A stretch of DNA of 64,000 nucleotides from CAXXOK01 sp963674895 (GTDB lineage Bacteria; Bacillota; Clostridia; Christensenellales; Aristaeellaceae). The stretch's first letter is position 1, and the number at the start of each line of letters is the position of its first letter. The translations under genes were made by a program, and so were the position numbers. Positions 54,679 to 63,042 of the stretch are shown one piece after another. The notes under the pieces are model-generated. The model saw only the letters and a list, made by a program, of their open reading frames with translations. It did not search any database and was not told the origin of the DNA. The DNA lies in assembly GCA_963674895.2 (NCBI GenBank), contig CAXXCY010000003.1:372001-436000 (forward strand), given 5' to 3'.

Positions 54679-55896
54679 ATGAAGGGTAATAATAATCAGT
54701 TAATCAAGGTAGCGAACAGATACTTGATTCTGGATTCGCTGCGCAAATCGGATTTGCTTACGATGGACCAGATTGCCAGAAAAACAAAACTCAGCTATCC
54801 CACCATCAGAAATATCACGCAAGAGCTGGTGAATATGGGGTTAGTATGCCAGGCGGGTCAGGCTGAATCTGCCGGTGGCCGGCAACCCGCGCTATACCGA
54901 CTGAATGCCGGTTCTTATTACAGTATGGGAATCGACGTTGCGCCCCCCGTGATCCGGCTTGCCGTGTCCGACCTCAAGTATAACCTGATCCATTCCCGCG
55001 TAGAATATTATCACCAGAGTGAATCCAAGATGAGCTTATTGGATTTTATCATCAATATGTGTACCAACACAATGGATGAAGTAGGGGTAAACAAAGAGCA
55101 GTATGTCGGATTGGGGATAGGCGTTCCGGGTTTGATCGACGTGCGCACCAACACATCCATATTGATGGAACGCATGGAAAACGGCGATGAACGCATTGAC
55201 ATTTCGGAAAGACTTGAAAAGATTTTAGGGCTTCATGTTTATATCCGCAATGATGTGCACTTAATCGGGCTGCTTGAACGCAATCTCAACCTGAACCGTC
55301 AGGAAAAGAATTTCGTGTATATAGCGCTTCGCAGCGGCGTCGGCATGGCAACGTTCAGCAATGGAAAATTGATCGATGGAACCATGGGAAACGCAGGCTA
55401 TATCGGGCATACCACCATTGACGTCAACGGACGCGAATGCATTTGCGGCAAGCGCGGCTGTTTGGAGATCATGGTGAATAGCGACTACCTTGTGGAACAA
55501 TATAATTCTCTTCGAAAAGAAAAGGGACTGGAGTTCAACCCGATTGAATGCGACGGATGGAATTATCTCAATGTTTTTTCGTCGCTTGCAGAAAAAGGGG
55601 ACCCGGATGCGATCGAGGTTGTCCGCAGTGCGGGAAAAGCGTTGGGGATTGGCGTTTCCAACGTGATCAAACTATTGGATATTACGTATTTCGTCTTTGG
55701 CGGTTTCCCGAAGGAGAGCCAGAATTTGTTTATGGACGCCGTCGAAGCATCCATCCGGGATAATATTCATCGCTACATTATGGCGAACGTACATCTTGTG
55801 AGAAGCAATCTTAACTTCAATATGGCCGCGTTGGGAGGCTGTGTAATGGCGATTGACAATTTCTTTAGGGGGCCAAGGCTAAGCCTTACAATATAG
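54679..55896 (+). CDS. ROK-family transcriptional repressor
   Basis: A 405-residue regulator with an N-terminal winged helix (LLTMDQIARKTKLSYPTIRN) and a C-terminal ROK sugar-binding domain. It has the zinc motif CICGKRGCLE (C-x-C-G-x-x-G-C-x-E) and GLGIGVPGLIDVRT, VYIALRSGVGMATFSNGKL. The ATG at 54679 follows AAGGGAGCTGACAG. Like XylR and NagC, it probably represses the fucose-type regulon until sugar binds, acting on the 22-bp palindrome near 47.94 kb. Confidence 0.9.
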   Translation: MKGNNNQLIKVANRYLILDSLRKSDLLTMDQIARKTKLSYPTIRNITQELVNMGLVCQAGQAESAGGRQPALYRLNAGSYYSMGIDVAPPVIRLAVSDLKYNLIHSRVEYYHQSESKMSLLDFIINMCTNTMDEVGVNKEQYVGLGIGVPGLIDVRTNTSILMERMENGDERIDISERLEKILGLHVYIRNDVHLIGLLERNLNLNRQEKNFVYIALRSGVGMATFSNGKLIDGTMGNAGYIGHTTIDVNGRECICGKRGCLEIMVNSDYLVEQYNSLRKEKGLEFNPIECDGWNYLNVFSSLAEKGDPDAIEVVRSAGKALGIGVSNVIKLLDITYFVFGGFPKESQNLFMDAVEASIRDNIHRYIMANVHLVRSNLNFNMAALGGCVMAIDNFFRGPRLSLTI

Positions 55897-55940
55897 CCAT
55901 CCCTTGTGCGGCCAAATTGAATCGAAAGGCTTGGAAACAT

Positions 55941-56594
55941 ATGGACAAGTATTTAAAAGCTCGTGAAGAAGTTGCTGCGGTTACGAGGCGTATGTATGAA
56001 ACAAAGCTTGTGAACGCATACGAAGGAAATGTTTCCATGCGTATCGGCGATCATGTGTTGATCACCCCCGGTTCGGTTCATAAAGGCTCAGTCACGGCGG
56101 AGACGATCGTGGAAGTTGATATGAACGGCAATTCCCTTCAAAAGAGCTGCCAGTATTTTCCGTCTTCTGAAGGGAAGATGCACTATGCGATATACCAGCA
56201 AAGGCCGGATGCCATGGCAGTGGTCCATAACCATTCTGTTTTTGCTTCCGCTTATGCTGTGGCACGCAAGCCTATCGATACAAAATCAGTTCCGGAAATG
56301 ATCGTTCTGTTTGGGACAATCCCTGTGCTCTCCTATGGAACGCCCGGGACGCCTGAAGTCTATGCTGATTTACATCAATACGGCAAGGAAACCAGTGTGT
56401 TTCTGATTGCCAATCACGGGCTGGTTGCTGTAGGGAGTAATCCATGGGACGCTTATGAAAAGGCGGTCGCGGTTGAAAAGACGGCGCAGATCCTCATCAT
56501 GGCTAGCCTCGTCGGCGGCGAACATCCCATTGAGGAGAACAACCTTGAGAAACTGTATGAAATGCGCCGCAATTTCGTGAATAACTTATTTTGA
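55941..56594 (+). CDS. Class II aldolase, L-fuculose-1-phosphate aldolase-like
   Basis: A 217-residue zinc aldolase (E. coli FucA is 215) that would cut L-fuculose-1-phosphate to dihydroxyacetone phosphate and lactaldehyde. GNVSMRIGDHVLITP, the catalytic Glu in FPSSEGKMHYAIY, zinc ligands in VVHNHSVFA and the third His in LIANHGLVAVG are all present. The start at 55941 follows GAAAGGCTTGG. It completes, with isomerase and kinase, a three-step L-fucose route; L-rhamnulose phosphate is an alternative. Confidence 0.9.
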   Translation: MDKYLKAREEVAAVTRRMYETKLVNAYEGNVSMRIGDHVLITPGSVHKGSVTAETIVEVDMNGNSLQKSCQYFPSSEGKMHYAIYQQRPDAMAVVHNHSVFASAYAVARKPIDTKSVPEMIVLFGTIPVLSYGTPGTPEVYADLHQYGKETSVFLIANHGLVAVGSNPWDAYEKAVAVEKTAQILIMASLVGGEHPIEENNLEKLYEMRRNFVNNLF

Positions 56595-56606
56595 AGGAGA
56601 TACCTT

Positions 56607-57929
56607 ATGAGCATGGAGAGGATTATTGCACAGATCGAAGCAAGGGAAGATGAAATCATCAATCTCCTTGGCAAAATGATTTCTATTCGCTCCGACAATC
56701 CGGGCGCGGACATCCAGGGACCCAAGGAAGCCGAAATCTCAGCGTTCCTTAAGAAGTATTGTGAAGATCTCGGGCTTGAGACCGAAGTTATCGCAGAGGA
56801 CAACATGGGGGTTCGCGGCAATATTTGCGCCGTGTTGAAAGGCAAGAACCCCAGCAAGGGAAAGCCCGTTATCCTCAATGCGCACATGGACACCGTCATT
56901 GTATCCGAGCCTGAAAAATGGCAGACCGATCCCTTCACTGCAACAGAAATAGACGGCAAGATTTACGGGCGCGGCGCCAATGATATGAAGGGCGGTTTAT
57001 GCGCCGCCTTGTCTGCAGTGAAAGCCATTAAGGAAAGCGGCGTTGAACTGGATAGCGACGTGATTTTGCAGCTGGTTGTCGGTGAGGAATCCTGCGAAGG
57101 CGGAACACTGGGAACTGCGGCCTGTATCCGCAACGGCTATGTGGCGCCATTCGCGATTTCATGTGAGCCGACCAGTCTGGAGATTCACACCAGCACTGCC
57201 AGTTTGGTATGCTTCGAATTGATTGTCAAAGGCAAAGCCGTTCACACCTGCTGCCGTAACCAGGTGATCTTCCCTCAAGCCGCGCATCAGGCAAGCGGCG
57301 CCGAAGTAGGTGTGGATGCAGTGGAGAAGGCGCTGCCTTTTATCGAGTTCTTTTATCGCCTTGAAAAAGAATGGAACAATCGGTGGAAGAACCGCGGTGT
57401 GGGTACGGGAGGATTTCCCAATCACGACAAGCAGGGCATCGGCGCTTTTAATATCAATCCTTCTTTAATTGAAGGGGGCACCTATATTGCGGCTGTTTGC
57501 AGCAATTTGAAAGTGACGTACTGCGTCTGGCATCCTGCTGACATAAACGCAGACGTTATTCTGGATGAAATCCGGGAGCGTGTGCATGCGCTGGCGCAAA
57601 CTGATGATTGGCTGCGGGAGAATCCTCCCATTGTCAATGGTCCCGTATCGCAGCTTTGGCCCGGATTTATTACCCCCGATGACTGTGAGCCTGTCGTTAT
57701 GCTCAAGAAATCTTTTCAGCAATCCCTGCACAGAGAACCTGTCGTTTCCGGCTTCCGGGCTGTATGCGACGGCACATACCTGGTACAGGGCGGCATTCCG
57801 ACCATCATTCTCGGCCCCGGCGCAATCAACGACGGCGGACACGGGGATAACGAATTTGTCGCCAGGCAAGAGATTCTCGATGCGGCAAAGATTTATGCAG
57901 CCTTTATCTGCGATTGGTGCAACGGCTGA
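56607..57929 (+). CDS. M20-family metallopeptidase/deacylase (ArgE/DapE-like)
   Basis: A 440-residue enzyme with the M20 zinc sites: ILNAHMDTV (His ligand and Asp), GRGANDMKGG (bridging Asp), VGEESCEGG (catalytic Glu and ligand Glu) and a late GPGAINDGGHGDNEF (His). It has the inserted dimerisation domain (about residues 190-320). The family hydrolyses N-acyl or peptide bonds; the substrate is unknown. Its place 12 bases after the aldolase gene, in a sugar operon, suggests that the imported sugar may carry an N-acyl or amino acid group. GAAGGAGATACC precedes the start. Confidence 0.88.
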   Translation: MSMERIIAQIEAREDEIINLLGKMISIRSDNPGADIQGPKEAEISAFLKKYCEDLGLETEVIAEDNMGVRGNICAVLKGKNPSKGKPVILNAHMDTVIVSEPEKWQTDPFTATEIDGKIYGRGANDMKGGLCAALSAVKAIKESGVELDSDVILQLVVGEESCEGGTLGTAACIRNGYVAPFAISCEPTSLEIHTSTASLVCFELIVKGKAVHTCCRNQVIFPQAAHQASGAEVGVDAVEKALPFIEFFYRLEKEWNNRWKNRGVGTGGFPNHDKQGIGAFNINPSLIEGGTYIAAVCSNLKVTYCVWHPADINADVILDEIRERVHALAQTDDWLRENPPIVNGPVSQLWPGFITPDDCEPVVMLKKSFQQSLHREPVVSGFRAVCDGTYLVQGGIPTIILGPGAINDGGHGDNEFVARQEILDAAKIYAAFICDWCNG

Positions 57930-58107
57930 TACCATTCGCCGGCTAAATGAAAATGGGTTCAATTCAGCATAATGATTTCGAAAGTATACGCGACGCCGTG
58001 AATTTCTTGCCAGTGGGAATTTGAAAGCTTTTCTGTCCGGAATATTGCGTTATGCGTAATTCAGTCATTATGATTTCTAAAAACCAAACAAATAAAAGGA
58101 GAATACA

Positions 58108-58782
58108 ATGATGGATTCAAAAATTATTGTCATGCTTACAAATAACGACCGAACGGTGCCGGATGCAATCCAACGTTTTCAGGAAGTGAAGGATTTGCCC
58201 ATCTCTCGTTTCGGGTTTAAGGATGTCGGGCTGGAAGAACCAAAGATGCGCCGCTTAATCGCCGATATGAAAGCCGCGGGGAAAGACACTTTTTTGGAGG
58301 TTGTTTCGTATACGGAAGACGCCTGTATGGCCGGAGCAAAATTGGCGGTCGATATGGGCTTTGACTACCTGATGGGGACAATCTATTATCAGAGCGTCTT
58401 TGCATATCTGAGCACCCAGAACATCAAATTCCTGCCCTTTTGTGGTAAAGTATATGGAAGTCCCAGCGTGCTTGAAGGATCGTTCAGCGAAATCATTGCC
58501 GATGGACGCAAACTGCTCGATTCAGGGGTATTCGGTATTGACCTGCTGTCTTTTCGCCATCAGGACGGCGCTGGTTTAGCAAGCGCATATTGCGATGCCA
58601 TCAGAGAACCTGTTGTGATCGCGGGGAGTATCAATTCCTTTGAGCGTATCACGTTTATTCATCAGATCAAACCATGGGGATTTACGATGGGCAGCGCGCT
58701 GTTTTCCAAAAACTTTATGAAAGACGGCACATTTCGTGAGAATTTAGAGATGGTCGTCAGATTTATGGCGTCGCTTGAATAG
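58108..58782 (+). CDS. Unassigned protein, probably (beta/alpha)8 barrel
   Basis: A 224-residue cytoplasmic protein that I do not recognise. Alternating hydrophobic strands and helices (SKIIVMLTNNDRTVPDAIQR, GKDTFLEVVSYTEDACMAGA, FDYLMGTIYYQSVFAYL, KFLPFCGKVYGSP, PVVIAGSINSFERI, GFTMGSALFSKNFM) suggest a TIM barrel, and the GSINS and MGSALF loops resemble the two C-terminal phosphate-binding loops of HisA/TrpF-like enzymes. It follows the M20 peptidase by 178 bases with AAAAGGAGAATACA before the start, and may belong to the fucose-type operon or have its own promoter. A sugar-phosphate epimerase or aldolase role is possible but unproven. Confidence 0.6.
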   Translation: MMDSKIIVMLTNNDRTVPDAIQRFQEVKDLPISRFGFKDVGLEEPKMRRLIADMKAAGKDTFLEVVSYTEDACMAGAKLAVDMGFDYLMGTIYYQSVFAYLSTQNIKFLPFCGKVYGSPSVLEGSFSEIIADGRKLLDSGVFGIDLLSFRHQDGAGLASAYCDAIREPVVIAGSINSFERITFIHQIKPWGFTMGSALFSKNFMKDGTFRENLEMVVRFMASLE

Positions 58783-59055
58783 TGGATTGCCAAGCCAAGC
58801 AGGACATGACCTGCTCCTAATACCGGACGTACAACTGCGCATCTTCCCGAACGGGCTTGCCGGCAGTTGTGCCGTTTCGGATTGTCGTTCACAGGCTGCC
58901 ATATGCTTACCGTCCGGCATCGTTCCATAATAGGGGAAGGAGTGTTTGAAGACGGTACATGCGAGTACTGATTGCTTGCGTGGCTGGTCAACCCCCGAGT
59001 TTGCACACAAAAGTAAAGTAAGTCGAAGACCATTATGAGGCGCACCCATAAATCG
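58783..59055. other. Gene-free stretch after barrel-like protein
   Basis: No gene recognised. AGCAGG...CCTGCT forms a small hairpin shortly after the stop (near 58798-58816). The rest is probably the outer end of the neighbouring IS3 relic. Confidence 0.35.
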
Positions 59056-59059
59056 ATCA

Positions 59060-59500
59060 GTATCAGAGTTAAAAATCGAATATACCAGGCAGCGGTTTTA
59101 GTTTGTTTTCTGGCAAAACGGCTGACGAACGGAATTAGCGAAAGGTGAAGACGAAGCCCATTGCAGCCGTCTTTCCATCGTCCTATCTTGTCCCTGGCAT
59201 CTGCCAGGGACAAAAATCAATTCGTGTTCAGACCTTCATCCCGAAAGCTTCTGTTGAAATATTCGGCAACTGCGTTATATGCCGGCGTATCCGGCCTCGG
59301 GCAATATAGCTGAATACGGTTGAAGTATGCCCAGGAGCAGGCCTAAAGATAATCTCGGGGCCTTATCCACTTTAATTCGTTGCGGCAATCCTTTGGTCAG
59401 CCCGACCTGATCCAGTGCATTGGCCACAATTTCTCCTGAAATGCCTTTACCCATAAGCGCAAGCAATGGCCGCAGGATCTTTGTGCAACAACGGTGTACA
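59060..59500 (-). pseudogene. Relic of IS3-family orfB transposase
   Basis: On the reverse strand one frame gives GKGISGEIVANALDQVGLTK and GLPQRIKVDKAP, the segment just before the second catalytic Asp. After a frameshift another frame gives WAYFNRIQLYCPRPDTPAYN, AVAEYFNRSFRDEGLNTN, a stop, then FLSLADARDKIGRWKDGCNG, which is the orfB C-terminal third including the catalytic Glu. The N-terminal part and first Asp are missing. The subgroup looks like that of the orfA relic near 15.5 kb and not that of the intact element. Confidence 0.75.
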
Positions 59501-59760
59501 CCGAACCAGGCAGCCTGTGGGTAACGGCTACTCTGTGTATATTATTGGAGATTGACCACTCATAATCTAGCGCCCGGCATAATTATATCGGTTTCGGAAT
59601 AATTGCAAGCATTTGATAATATCGATGCATTGACGCTGGGTACGCCGGAGGCGATAATAAACTCATCAAGGGAAGAAACGGCATAGGACGCGCATACCGA
59701 TAGAATTTCATGCGGCGATACGCCGCTGGAAATACCGATCAATAAAAGGAGGATGACCCT

Positions 59761-61062
59761 ATGAAAAAAATCCTGTCCCTGGTACTGGCCCTTGCACTGC
59801 TTGCCGGAATGCCTGTCTTCGCGTTGGCGGACGACACCGCCGCGAGCATCACTGTTTTCCATTACATGGTTGAGGGCGACAAGGCCGCCGGCATGGTGGC
59901 GATCGAGGATAAATTCAAGGAGATTTATCCCAACGTGACCTTTGACAACATTTCGTATTCTCAGGGCACGGATTATTTCTCCCAGCTGGAGACCGCGCTG
60001 GCTGCGGGCGACAACCCTGAGATCATGATGGGCAACCCCGGCCTCTACGTCGATCTGATCAACGAGGGATTCGTCAAAGACCTGACGGGCAACGAAGTCA
60101 TTTTGTCGCTGGGCCTGTCCGGCGGCGATATGGGCGACGTGAGCTACGACGGCAAGTGGTATGCGTATCCCGTTGATTTCAAGTCCTGGGGCGTGTTCTA
60201 CAATGTGGACCTGTTTAATCAGCTGGGCCTGAACGTGCCCACGACCGAGAGCGAACTGCTGGACGTGTGCGCCAAGCTGAAGGAAGCCGGCGTGGACCCC
60301 TGGGCTGAGTGGTATGCGGACGGCGCGTCCGTGGATATCGAAATGCGGCCGATCGTTTGGACGAAAGCGCTTGCCAACGGCGACAACGACATGTTTGAGA
60401 AACTTATCAGCGGCGAGAAGAAGGTGACGGATTATCCGTATTTCGCCGAAGGCCTCGAAGTATGGGCCCGCCGCATGGGGGATTGGGCACGCATTGACGC
60501 GACGTCCAACAGCCAGACGGACGCGAATGAAGTGTTTATTTCGGGCCAGGCCGGCATGCTCTATCAGGGCACCTGGAATATCGGCTCGATCGAATCGCTG
60601 ATTCAGGGCACCGATTTCCACTATGGGTTCTTCCTCGTCCCGACAGACGATACCGGCGCTCCTCCCGTGCTTAACGTGCAGGTTGACCAAGCCTTTATGA
60701 TCAACCCCAAGAGCGACGACGCCGATATGGCCTGCAAATTCATGGAGTTCTGGCTGACCGACTGCATGGGCATGTGGTCCGATTCGTCCTTCCAGCCCTG
60801 CATCACCGGCGCGACCACGGAGAATACGCCGGAGCTGCTGCTCAGACTTCTCAATGCCAAAGCTTCCGGCAACACGGCCGGTTACGGCGATTTCACCAAG
60901 CCGTTCAGCTCCGCCTTCACTTCCGCGTACCGCAAGGCGCTGACCGCGTGGGCAGTGTACTGCTGCACGGGCGTTGAGGCGAGCGGCGTGAACAGCGTGG
61001 ATACCTGCCTTGCGTACATGCAGGAACTCTTCGATGAGGAAATTGCCCAGGCCAAGCTGTAG
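59761..61062 (+). CDS. Extracellular solute-binding protein (family 1)
   Basis: A 433-residue exported sugar-binding protein. The signal peptide (MKKILSLVLALALLAGMPVF) ends ALADD with no Cys. Mature motifs: ASITVFHYMVEGDKAAGMVA, YAYPVDFKSWGVFYNVDLFN, YQGTWNIGSIESLIQGTDFH. AAAAGGAGGATGACCCT gives the start. It heads an operon with two permeases and a sensor kinase, but no ATPase gene; a shared UgpC/MsmK-type ATPase would be needed. Confidence 0.9.
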   Translation: MKKILSLVLALALLAGMPVFALADDTAASITVFHYMVEGDKAAGMVAIEDKFKEIYPNVTFDNISYSQGTDYFSQLETALAAGDNPEIMMGNPGLYVDLINEGFVKDLTGNEVILSLGLSGGDMGDVSYDGKWYAYPVDFKSWGVFYNVDLFNQLGLNVPTTESELLDVCAKLKEAGVDPWAEWYADGASVDIEMRPIVWTKALANGDNDMFEKLISGEKKVTDYPYFAEGLEVWARRMGDWARIDATSNSQTDANEVFISGQAGMLYQGTWNIGSIESLIQGTDFHYGFFLVPTDDTGAPPVLNVQVDQAFMINPKSDDADMACKFMEFWLTDCMGMWSDSSFQPCITGATTENTPELLLRLLNAKASGNTAGYGDFTKPFSSAFTSAYRKALTAWAVYCCTGVEASGVNSVDTCLAYMQELFDEEIAQAKL

Positions 61063-61092
61063 GGCACGGCCACAGGCAATCACGGGAACCGG

Positions 61093-61130
61093 GATACGGC
61101 TGACCTTCAGAGGCGTTGGTCAGCCGTATC
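61093..61130 (+). promoter_or_regulatory. Perfect 13-bp intercistronic hairpin after binding-protein gene
   Basis: GATACGGCTGACC and GGTCAGCCGTATC are exact complements around a 12-base loop, without a T-run. It lies 30 bases past the binding-protein stop and 50 bases before the permease start, again suggesting differential expression within the operon. Confidence 0.65.
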
Positions 61131-61179
61131 GCGTTCAAATTGTCCGGCTGGGAACAGTCGGAGATTGAGGTGTGAGGGC

Positions 61180-62064
61180 ATGACAAACGACGTGGTGAAT
61201 CCGAAAAAGCCGATTCGCTATTCCACAAAACTGCATCTTGGAAACGCGCTGTTTCTTCTGCCGACAGTGGCATTGTTTATTCTTGTAGTCCTGGTGCCGT
61301 TTTTTCAGGGGATTCCCTACTCCTTTACCAATTGGAAGAGTATCGTGAGCGAGAACCGCGTCTTCAACGGAATCGCAAACTACAGCTATCTGCTGGGCAA
61401 CAAGTATTTCCGCATTTCGCTGGGCGTCACGTTCCGGTTTACCTTTTTTTATCTGCTCTCCGCCAATCTGCTGGGATTTGCTTTGGCGCTGCTGATATCC
61501 AAGTCCATGAAGTTCAACAACATTGCCCGTACCGTCTTTTTTTTGCCGTTTACCGTGTCCATCACCGCCGCGGCAATCGTTTGGAGCTACGTGTTTACGG
61601 ATGTTTACGGTACGATTACCGGGTTTATCAGCCCACTGGGGCTGCCGACGCAGATTGTTGCCGGCGAGGTGATTATCGACGCCTGGCGCGACACGGGTTA
61701 CACCATGCTCATCTATATCGCCGCGCTGCAAACGATCTCCGCCGACTATTACGAAGCCGCGACCGTCGAGGGCGCGAACGGATGGCAGAAATTCTGGCAT
61801 ATCACCATCCCGATGATCGTGCCCGCATTTACGACGAATATTACGCTGCTCCTGGCATGGGGCCTGCGCAGCTTTGACCTTCCGATGGTCGTCTCAGCCA
61901 ATATGGTGGAAGGCCAGACGACGGCCGTGTATATTTACCAGTCTATTTTCGCCAACAGCAAGGCGGGCCTCGGGCAGGCCGCGGCGATTATCCTGACTGT
62001 GATCCTGATCGTGCTCACGCAGGTGGTCACCCGGGTTTTGCGCCGTCTGGAGGTGGAGCTATGA
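61180..62064 (+). CDS. ABC sugar transporter permease (MalF type)
   Basis: A 294-residue permease with six membrane segments and docking loop YYEAATVEGANGWQKFWHIT. The ATG at 61180 lies 7 bases after GAGGTGTGAGG; a longer frame is possible. Its stop overlaps the next permease start by 4 bases. Confidence 0.9.
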   Translation: MTNDVVNPKKPIRYSTKLHLGNALFLLPTVALFILVVLVPFFQGIPYSFTNWKSIVSENRVFNGIANYSYLLGNKYFRISLGVTFRFTFFYLLSANLLGFALALLISKSMKFNNIARTVFFLPFTVSITAAAIVWSYVFTDVYGTITGFISPLGLPTQIVAGEVIIDAWRDTGYTMLIYIAALQTISADYYEAATVEGANGWQKFWHITIPMIVPAFTTNITLLLAWGLRSFDLPMVVSANMVEGQTTAVYIYQSIFANSKAGLGQAAAIILTVILIVLTQVVTRVLRRLEVEL

Positions 62065-62948
62065 GTGCGGGAAACACAGCCGAGGCTACCTATTTCCACA
62101 AGCAGCACCTTCATACCGTGCATATGCGCCGCCTGGGGAAAACGCTGAAGGCGCTGTTTGTGGTTGTGATGATGCTTTTGATGCTGATGCCGTTTTATGT
62201 CGCAATTCTGTATGCCTTCAAGCCCATAACTGAAATCAACGCCAATCGGCTTGCCTTTTCGGCGCACCCGACGCTGCAGAATTTCGTCGATGTGATTTTT
62301 AAAAACGAGGATTTTATCACGGGGTTTAAAAACAGCGTGATCAACACCATTCCGACAATTCTCATCCTCATGGGCTTCACCTCCATGTCTGCATGGGTGC
62401 TGGCACGCAACAAGGGGCGCGTCTATTCCCTGCTGTATTCCGTGCTTACGCTCGGGCTGCTGATCCCGTTCCAATGCTTCGTGCTGCCGCTGTATATCAA
62501 CTGGTACCGGCTGGGTATGGTCAGCACCAATATCGGGTTCATCATCGCAAGGGCGGGCCTGCAGATTTCCATCAGCCTGGTCGCGGTGACGGGTTTTGTC
62601 AAAACCGTGCCGATCGAACTGGAGGAAGCCGGCAATATCGACGGCTGCAACCGGTTTCAAACGTTCTGGAAGATCGTATTTCCGCTGATGACGCCCATCA
62701 ATGTAACGCAGCTGGTGCTCAACACGCTGTTTATCTGGAATGATTACAGCACGTCCATCATTCTTCTGCGCTCCAAGGAATCAAAAAGCCTGACGCTTGC
62801 GCAGATCGTCTACTTTAACGAAAACACCGCCATGCTCAATCAGGCGTTCGCCTTCTTTATCCTGGCGATGTTCCCGATACTGACGCTCTACCTCTTCTGC
62901 CAGAAGTATATCGTCAGCGGCATTACGGCCGGCGCTATAAAGGGATAA
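62061..62948 (+). CDS. ABC sugar transporter permease (MalG type)
   Basis: A 295-residue permease, with an extended N-terminal cytoplasmic part (about 35 residues), six membrane segments and docking loop LEEAGNIDGCNRFQTFWKIV. The ribosome site GGAGGTGGAGCT lies inside the preceding gene's end, suggesting coupled translation. Confidence 0.9.
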   Translation: MSAGNTAEATYFHKQHLHTVHMRRLGKTLKALFVVVMMLLMLMPFYVAILYAFKPITEINANRLAFSAHPTLQNFVDVIFKNEDFITGFKNSVINTIPTILILMGFTSMSAWVLARNKGRVYSLLYSVLTLGLLIPFQCFVLPLYINWYRLGMVSTNIGFIIARAGLQISISLVAVTGFVKTVPIELEEAGNIDGCNRFQTFWKIVFPLMTPINVTQLVLNTLFIWNDYSTSIILLRSKESKSLTLAQIVYFNENTAMLNQAFAFFILAMFPILTLYLFCQKYIVSGITAGAIKG

Positions 62949-62986
62949 CGGCAATCCGGGTAGAATTGTCTGATTGGGAAACGACG

Positions 62987-63020
62987 GGGCAAGAGATGCG
63001 GCATCCGCTTCTTGCCCTTT
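62987..63020 (+). terminator. Hairpin between permease and sensor kinase genes
   Basis: GGGCAAG (62987-62993) pairs with CTTGCCC (63011-63017), with an inner GCGG/CCGC stem, followed by TTTATC. It resembles a weak intrinsic terminator that could lower expression of the kinase gene. Confidence 0.5.
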
Positions 63021-63042
63021 ATCGTCATGGAGGATGCAACGT

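Noticed and set aside
59552..59583. TTGACC ... CATAAT as promoter for the binding-protein operon at 59.8 kb
   Set aside because: Spacing is 20 bp, beyond the usual 16-18, and no alternative pairing improved it.
59560..61083. 507-codon reverse frame opposite the binding-protein gene
   Set aside because: It is antisense to a clear solute-binding protein with signal peptide and ribosome site.
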